Assembly (NCBI GenBank): GCA_038030265.1
Contig: CM075942.1
Coordinates: 12,916,029 to 12,980,028, forward strand
Source of the DNA: Corythucha ciliata
Lineage: Eukaryota > Arthropoda > Insecta > Hemiptera > Tingidae
Direction of reading: 5' to 3'
DNA: 64,000 nucleotides
A program made the position numbers and the translations under genes. Under the pieces are notes generated by a model, which worked only from the letters and a program-made list of their open reading frames with translations, searched no databases and had not been told where the DNA came from. This document shows, piece by piece, positions 58,048 through 64,000 of this stretch. Positions within the stretch are counted from its first letter, which is position 1. Each line of letters opens with the position of its first letter.

Positions 58048-60081
58048 CAGTGATTCTCAACCTGGGGGGCGCGCCCCTCTATGAGGGCGCAAGCGATTTC
58101 CAGGGTAGGGGGGGGGGCGTAAACTTGTCCCCATGACCTTATAGTAGAGACCGACCAATGCTCATACAAATATAGGAAACTTCAGGAACGACAAATTTTT
58201 GTTTCTTTACGCTGTCCCTGAGTCCCTCAGCTCATACTCAATAATTGAGAAATGCGGTCGGCAGGCCTGTTGAAGGCGGGGGGGGGGAGTGACTGGGTCC
58301 TTTATCCCCGGACCCGGTTGTCCTTGGGGGCCCGAATTTCGAAAATCAAGAAAAGGAAGAAAAAAAGGGAAAGCTTTACTGGGAGCTCAACTGTAGTTGG
58401 AGATTTGCAGTGGTTGGGTCTTCTTTGTGTTTCGAGCTTTTACTGTGGTTGGGGCTTAGCTGTGGTTGGAGCTTTGCTGTGGTTGGACCTTTACAGTGGT
58501 TGGGCCTTTGCTATGGTTGGACCTTTGCTGTGGTTGGACCTTTGCTGTGGTTGGACCTTTGCTGTGGTTGGCCCTTTCCTGTGGTTGGACCTTTGCTGTG
58601 GTTGGACCTTTGCTGTGGTCGGAGCTTTGCTGTGGTTGGAGCTTTGCTGTGGTTGGGCCTTTGCTGTGGTACCTTGGTTGGACCAAAAAATGCTGTGGTT
58701 GAGACCTTTGCTGTGGTTGGACATTTGCTGTGGTTGGACCTTTGCTGTGGTTGGACCTTTGCTGTGGTTGGACCTTAACTGTGTTTGGACCTTTGCTGTG
58801 GTTGGAGCTTTGCTGTGGCTGGGCCTTTGCTGTGGTACCTTGGTTGGACCAAAAAATGCTGTGGTTGAGACCTTTGCCGTGGTTGGACATTTGCTGTGGT
58901 TGGACCCTTGCTGTGGTTGGACCTTTGCTGTGGTTGGACCTTTGCTGTGGTTGGACCTTTGCTGTGGTTGGACCTTTGCTGTGGTTGGGCCTTTGCTGTG
59001 GTTGAGACCTTTGCTGTGGTTTGATCTTTGCTGTGGTTGGACCTTTGCTGTGGTTGGACTTTTGCTGTGGTCGGAGCTTTGCTGTGGTTGGAGCTTTGCT
59101 GTGGCTGGGCCTTTGCTGTGGTACCTTGGTTGGACCAAAAAATGCTGTGGTTGAGACCTTTGCTGTGGTTGGACATTTGCTGTGGTTGGACCCTTGCTGT
59201 GGTTGGACATTTACTGTGGTTCGACCTTTGCTGTGGTTGGACTTTTGCTGTGGTTGGACATTTGCTGTGGTTGGACCCTTGCTGTGGTTGGACCTTTACT
59301 GTGGTTGGACCTTTGCTGTGGTTGGACCTTTGCTGTGGTTGGACCTTTCCTGTGGTTGGACCTTTCCTGTGGTTGGACTTTTGCAGTAGTTGGACCTTTT
59401 CTGTGGTTTGAGCTTGCTTGTGGTTGGACCTTTGCAGTGTTTGGACCTTTGCTGTGGCAATGGCTGGGCCTTCATTGTGCTTGAGACGTTGCTGTCTTTG
59501 GGTTATACTGTAATCATAGCATCGTAATTACGTGAACTTTAGCTTTTGTTGGGGCCTTCTTGGTGGTTTTGGATTTTGGCAGGGATTGGAGCTTTATACT
59601 GTGGTTTTATGTAGGCCTTTCGAGCAAGAAGCGAGGGTGGCACGGGGTCTGTTACTCGCCCAAGTTAAAGGTCCTCATTGAGTATCGTCCCTGGGCTCGA
59701 ATATTCTCTCCGCGGTCCTGGTAGTCAGGTCTCGATCAAAATTCACCATAGGGGCTGTCATTGCCCCTAAAAGTGGTCATAATTGAGCCTTGCCATTTTG
59801 GTTAATTTCATCGACTCCAAGGCGGTCAACCATGGTCCGCGGGCGTGGAGGCACTTGGTTGCACTTACGAGTTTTCGATTACGTGACCACTGCCTTTATG
59901 CGTTCTGAAAAGTGTGCAAGTGGCCAAAAACGGGTGTGCCCCTTCGTGGTTTGACCAAAATCGGTCTTTAACATATCTGTTTCAAAAAAACAACAGCAAT
60001 ACAATGTGATTGGGGGGGGGGGGGGTAACACATTTTCATGTGCCAAGGGGGGCGTGACCGTGAAAAGGTTGAGAACCGCTG
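58048..60081. mobile_element. hAT-like non-autonomous element 1, with 17-bp minisatellite interior
   Basis: The left end is CAGTGATTCTCAACCTGGGG. The right end, reverse complemented, is CAGCGGTTCTCAACCTTTTC. CAGTGGTTCTCAACCT-type ends are characteristic of a group of hAT transposons. The flanks carry an 8-bp target duplication with one mismatch: CTCCATAT (58040-58047) and CTCTATAT (60082-60089). 8 bp is the hAT duplication length. The subterminal GGGGGGCGCGCCCCTC on the left is also usual for this group. No transposase is encoded. The interior contains the minisatellite at 58382-59480 and unassigned sequence at 59620-60000. Confidence 0.8.
58382..59480 (+). repeat. 17-bp minisatellite array with higher-order structure
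   Basis: About 60 tandem units of TTTGCTGTGGTTGGACC, well preserved between about 58480 and 59460 and decaying outward. Variants GGAGC and GGGCC replace GGACC. A marker segment (GGTACCTTGG, then ACCAAAAAATGCTGTGGTTG) occurs at 58668, 58834 and 59120, flanked by the same variant units each time, which shows block duplication. The unit lacks stop codons in all frames of both strands, which explains long apparent frames here (up to 300 codons plus, 239 minus). I do not regard them as genes. Confidence 0.9.
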
Positions 60082-60089
60082 CTCTATAT

Positions 60090-60655
60090 CTTTGCCGCAG
60101 ATTAGCGCTTTCTCTCGATTTTCCAAGCGATGTTGCCCCGAATACGTTAACCGCGATTTTTCGTTTTGACAATTTTAGCAGCGAATTAGCACAGTTTTTC
60201 TCAATTTCAGCCGCATATCTGCGTTCTACTTAATCTCAGTTTTTTTTTTTTTTTTCCCCAATTTCGCAGGGTTGATTCACATCAAAAACAACATTTTCGC
60301 GTTCTTTGCCCCATATACCCAACCACCTGTTTGTACTCATGGAAACAACAAATTCCGTGGGTTTTGGCTCACACAGGAACCACTTTTTTCGGGATTGGCT
60401 TATTCAGTAACAGCTACTATGCGGGTTTGGCTTCTTCAGAAACCACATTTTCGTGGTATTGGTCACCAGGGAAACCAATTTCCCCTGTTTTGATAATTCG
60501 AAATGGCAATTCTAGTGAATTTGCTCTTTGAGAAACAATTTTGCGAATTTTACTTATTTCAAAAAAACAATTCCGCAGGGTTTAGTAATCGATACTCCCC
60601 ATTTCTGGGGTAAAACGACAAAACAAAACAAAAAAGAAAAAAAAAAAAATGAATT
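60090..60655 (-). repeat. 30-bp satellite island 8, types A and B in reverse sense, right of the hAT-like insertion
   Basis: 60095-60240: GCAGATTAGCGCTTTCTCTC, CAATTTTAGCAGCGAATTAGC. 60260-60650: CAATTTCGCAGGGTTGATTC, TTCCGTGGGTTTTGGCTCAC, ATTTTCGTGGTATTGG. T16 at 60240-60255. Confidence 0.65.
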
Positions 60656-61010
60656 TCACGTGCCCAGTGGCGTGCCCAAGACTTTTTCTTATGGGAGGGG
60701 TTTTAAATATTACAAAATTATATCCTACAATAATTCAATACAATAGATCCTACAATAATTTAAAAAATAAATGAAGGAAGGGTTTTTACTATCAAAATAC
60801 GCAAGTATTCGAGAGGTTCAAGTGCCCTGAGACACAGGCGGGGACTCACGCATTATAATAATACCCTCACCCACTGTCGGTTGCGTACCGCCCAGCCATG
60901 GAAAGGTGCTCAACGGATACGCGAAAAATTCGACACATCCGCACTCCAGGGCTGTCAAATTCAAGGGCCACCATCTCCGGGAAAATGCGTACGGTCCCTG
61001 GAAACGTATA
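60656..61010. other. Non-satellite insert with transposon-end-like words
   Basis: CAGTGGCGTGCCCAAGAC at about 60665 and CAGGGCTGTCAAATTCAAGG at 60947 resemble terminal sequences of DNA transposons. The second is of the CAGGGGTGTCAAACTC type common in hAT elements. No matching opposite ends or target duplications were found. Confidence 0.35.
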
Positions 61011-61800
61011 CGCAAGTTTTAAAGGCGCGAATAGCCAGTTGGGCCATTTTTTTGCGACGCAGGAAGTCAGATTAGGCGTTTTAATGGCATATGTCGTCAG
61101 TTACGCCAACTGCAAGATGCAAATGATCAATTCGGCTATTTTTAAGGACATGAATCGTCTGCAGTTTAACCATTTTCAAGGCCCAAAAGCCTTTTTATTT
61201 GGCGTGTTTAGCCAGTCAAGCAATTGTATTGTTTGAGAGTAGTCAGTTTAACCGGTCCTTATAGGGTGGGTGTGGATGGTCGATCAGTTCGTATGGTGCG
61301 GGGACGGTCAATGTTCGGTGCGTGAACGCAGAGTTCGACCATTTTATAGGGGTGGAGTGTCATTTTTTTGGCGCGAATCGCCATTAACACCACCTGTAGC
61401 TCTTTTTCAAACGTGAATCGTGACTTGCAAGTACGGATATGCCATTTTTAGGGCGTGAATAGCCAGTTTTGCTATTTTTAGGGCACGCAAATCGTCAATT
61501 TAGACAGTTTCAAGCCGTGAAAGCTCAGTTTCATGATTTTTGACGTGCTAATTGTCGTTTTAGCATTTTGAGAACATAGCAAAAACTTGTTTAGGTCTTT
61601 GAAAGCGTGAATCGCCAGTTTTAGGCTACAATTATGTAGGTGTAGGTGGAATCATATTTGTCAATTTTAGGGCGTAAGTAGCCAGTTTGGCCATTTTTAC
61701 GACGCTAACTGTCAGTATGGCCATATTTTGAAGGCACAAATCGTCGGTTTACCATTTTTTTTTAGAGCACTTTTCAGTCTCAAACCTGAAGGCAGTCGAT
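61011..61800 (+). repeat. 30-bp satellite island 8, type C array
   Basis: GGCGCGAATAGCCAGTTTGG-like units with CCATTTTTAGGG links at about 30-bp spacing, clearest at 61370-61520 and 61660-61760. Same family as 36201-36861. Confidence 0.7.
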
Positions 61801-64000
61801 TTATGGCACTTTTCACTTGAAAAGTGTATAACTCTCGGATCTCCTAATTGAAGAAACCCTGATAATGACCTAGTCAGGTCGAAAATCGATTCGGTGTGTC
61901 AATAAAACTTGTGGAGAGACAAAAATGTCGAAAATCCCTGGATTGTTCGGCCTCCACGACAACATGACCACAAATGAACATCTATAATGGGAGTTTTTCA
62001 ATTTTTTAGACTGCCGTGAGGGCGGCGGGGGGGTGTTATAACGACATCCCTTCATTCGGAGGCATTGTACGCAACAGCGAAGGGGATGAAAAAACCTCTC
62101 AATACCGGTTGTGAGCAATGTTAAGCGTGGCTTATAATGTATGGCTTGCAAGACACAAAAAAAAACTAGGTCAGAGCGACAATTTATCTCACAAAATCGC
62201 GTTAATTTACCTTAATTTTGTGTCTTCCAGGGTAACGGCGATAGTGGAAGATGGTCACGAGACATTACGGTGACAAGAAAACTAGACTTTTCAGTGTTAC
62301 AATAATAGTTTTATTTATTTTCACCCCGCACCTCTCCCAGTACGGAACATTTTTTTTTTTTTTTTCTTTCCAAGGAGCTTAACGGTAAAACTACACGCAA
62401 CCCCCTACCACTTACTTGCAATCACTTAATTGCACGCGTCGACCCCAAACAATTTTATCTGATGACAGAGGGACATAAAGCTATTACCAAAAAAGACCTT
62501 AATGAGTCTCAATTTTGACGAGATGCTCCTTTCAAATCGCCTGAATTCGCCGATGCGATCAAAAGATAACTCGCTGTTGGATTATTTCTTGTTTAAATAG
62601 GACAGCAAATAAACTCTTGTATAACAGAAATAATTACAGAGAAATTAAACTTTTTTTTTTGTCGCCGAGTAAAATTTGTAAGGGAGTGTATAGGATGCGT
62701 GTTTTCGCTGCAGGTTGTTTTTTTTCTCTCTCTCTCCTAGCCACGAAGGTTTAAGTCTAGCGTGCCTATTTTTATTACTAAGTTTTGTGCGCAATTACGC
62801 CGAAGAAAAGGTATTATTTCTATTTCCATTTTTTTTTTTTTTTTTAGACGAGGAGAAATGAGAAATCCTTGAGGGCAATCATGCTACGTGAGTCAGAAGG
62901 AAGGGGAAGCGATTACAATATACGACTCCATTTTCTTTCAAAGTTCACCCCCACCCACCTGCTATTCAAAAAAATTAATTTGCGGCTCTTCTTTTCCACC
63001 CCTCGCCCTTCCATGATTTGGAAGGGATGCTCCTGAAATAATATTTATTCTCACTATGAATAGAATCGGTTGGGTTAGAAGGAAGGGAGGTACATCTGCA
63101 ATAAAAAAAGATGAAGAGATGAAGGCATGACGTCTCCATCTGCTCAAAACCCTCCTGCTGTGTCCTTCAACTCTCATTTAACGTTTTCATTATTTAAGGG
63201 CATCCTTCGCCACCCCCTCCTCTCATCCGGTGACCTGTGTAAGGAACATTCCCTGACCACCTTTTGGTATTTATACCCTTGTCAGGTCAAATTCAAGGCT
63301 TGGAATTTAGTTGTTTTCGTAACAATCGTACCAATGTGGTGCCGCAGGGTGACGGGTAAACGCGGATATAAAAATTGAATTAAAACCACCTCCCGACAGG
63401 TTTTTGGCCCGTTTCCATTGTTCTGGCGGCGAGAAATGTTTTTAATACGAAAGATGGTGTGACTCGTATCCATCAGTTTTCTATAGAAATAAGACGTTTA
63501 AACGGCGCCCTTGTCTGCATCACTCCAGACGTGGCATAGGGCCATCTCACAAAACTGCCCTTTTTCTCGATATTTTTCGCTCTTTTTTTTTTTTTTTTTT
63601 TTAAAGGGCCCCTGTCCTTTTTATGTCGCGTTACAGATTCACTTAAAATACCGCTCTTTTGTTCCCTTTTTTCACGCGGTGATTTATTACCCTAACGGTA
63701 CCCCCTCCATTTTTTTTTTAGGCCCCGAAACCTGCGCTGCGTCTTCTTCTTTTCGCGAAGAAAGCCCCACAGAGACGTGCCATCAAGCTGTGGGGCTGGT
63801 GAAAGGTCATGGCTCGTTATTAGGGAGAGAGTATTTGGAATAATAATAAAAAATCCCTGCGAAGAGATGATTTACGGCATTTTATTTCTTTTTAAATCGT
63901 TTAGCATATTTTGGCTAATGTGTCACACCTCGTGAGCAAGTGTTTCCTCTCAAAATTAATGAGAATCTGCGGTTCCCTTTTAAGGGGAAAAGCAATTATA
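61801..64000. other. Spacer 9: no recognisable gene
   Basis: T16 at 62350-62365, T17 at 62829-62845, T20 at 63583-63602, CT-rich tract at about 62728-62742. The longest frame (63511-63843, 110 codons) has no domain. Confidence 0.45.

Noticed and set aside
58252..59210. Open frames of 300 codons (plus) and 239 codons (minus)
   Set aside because: They are translations of the stop-free 17-bp minisatellite and exist in several frames on both strands at once.

Overview
The window looks like non-coding, repeat-dominated nuclear DNA from an animal. I would guess an invertebrate, possibly an arthropod, but nothing here fixes the lineage. The support is tRNA-derived SINEs with internal promoter boxes, hAT-type and TTAA-flanked inverted-repeat elements, long poly(A)/poly(T) tracts and many short-period satellites. 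There are no operons, Shine-Dalgarno sites, rRNA genes, intact tRNA genes or CRISPR arrays. I found no intact protein-coding gene. The only peptide with family resemblance is a 53-codon fragment at 6273-6434 that looks like the N-terminus of a PIF/Harbinger transposase.

Layout. Nine satellite-rich islands (about 1-2640, 6540-10150, 14445-17190, 22390-25900, 28950-32440, 35576-38640, 40841-45325, 50401-54400 and 57271-61800) alternate with spacers of 2-5 kb that carry no recognisable gene. Island centres are on average about 7.3 kb apart. The islands are built from diverged tandem repeats of about 30 bp, in several sub-types and both orientations. Types A, B and C all contain an AATT(T)CGCGG-like core next to an A-rich stretch. 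In type A the core has mostly decayed by C-to-T and G-to-A changes at its two CpGs, as expected if the repeats are CpG-methylated in the germline. Two islands also show longer higher-order periods.

Mobile elements sit in or at the edges of the islands. A hAT-like element (58048-60081) has recognisable terminal inverted repeats and a 7/8-matching 8-bp target duplication, and its interior is a 17-bp minisatellite array. A second hAT-like element (29932-32246) has a type A 30-bp array as its interior. The same 17-bp minisatellite, older and inverted, opens the window at 1-430, where a tRNA-derived SINE family is inserted. A second tRNA-derived SINE family occurs at 15.7 kb and as an inverted pair at 36.9-37.2 kb. 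Two short elements at 44.25 and 53.83 kb are bounded by TTAA. A third dispersed family has inverted copies at 9.1 and 22.0 kb. A 21-bp perfect hairpin lies at 52987-53068.

The spacers have unusually many G or C homopolymers, nearly all 10-12 nt long, plus (GA)n, (TTTA)n/(TTTC)n and long poly(T) tracts. I read the region as intergenic or heterochromatin-like DNA shaped by satellite amplification and non-autonomous transposons. The most unusual features are the regularly spaced islands and the hAT elements filled with tandem repeats.
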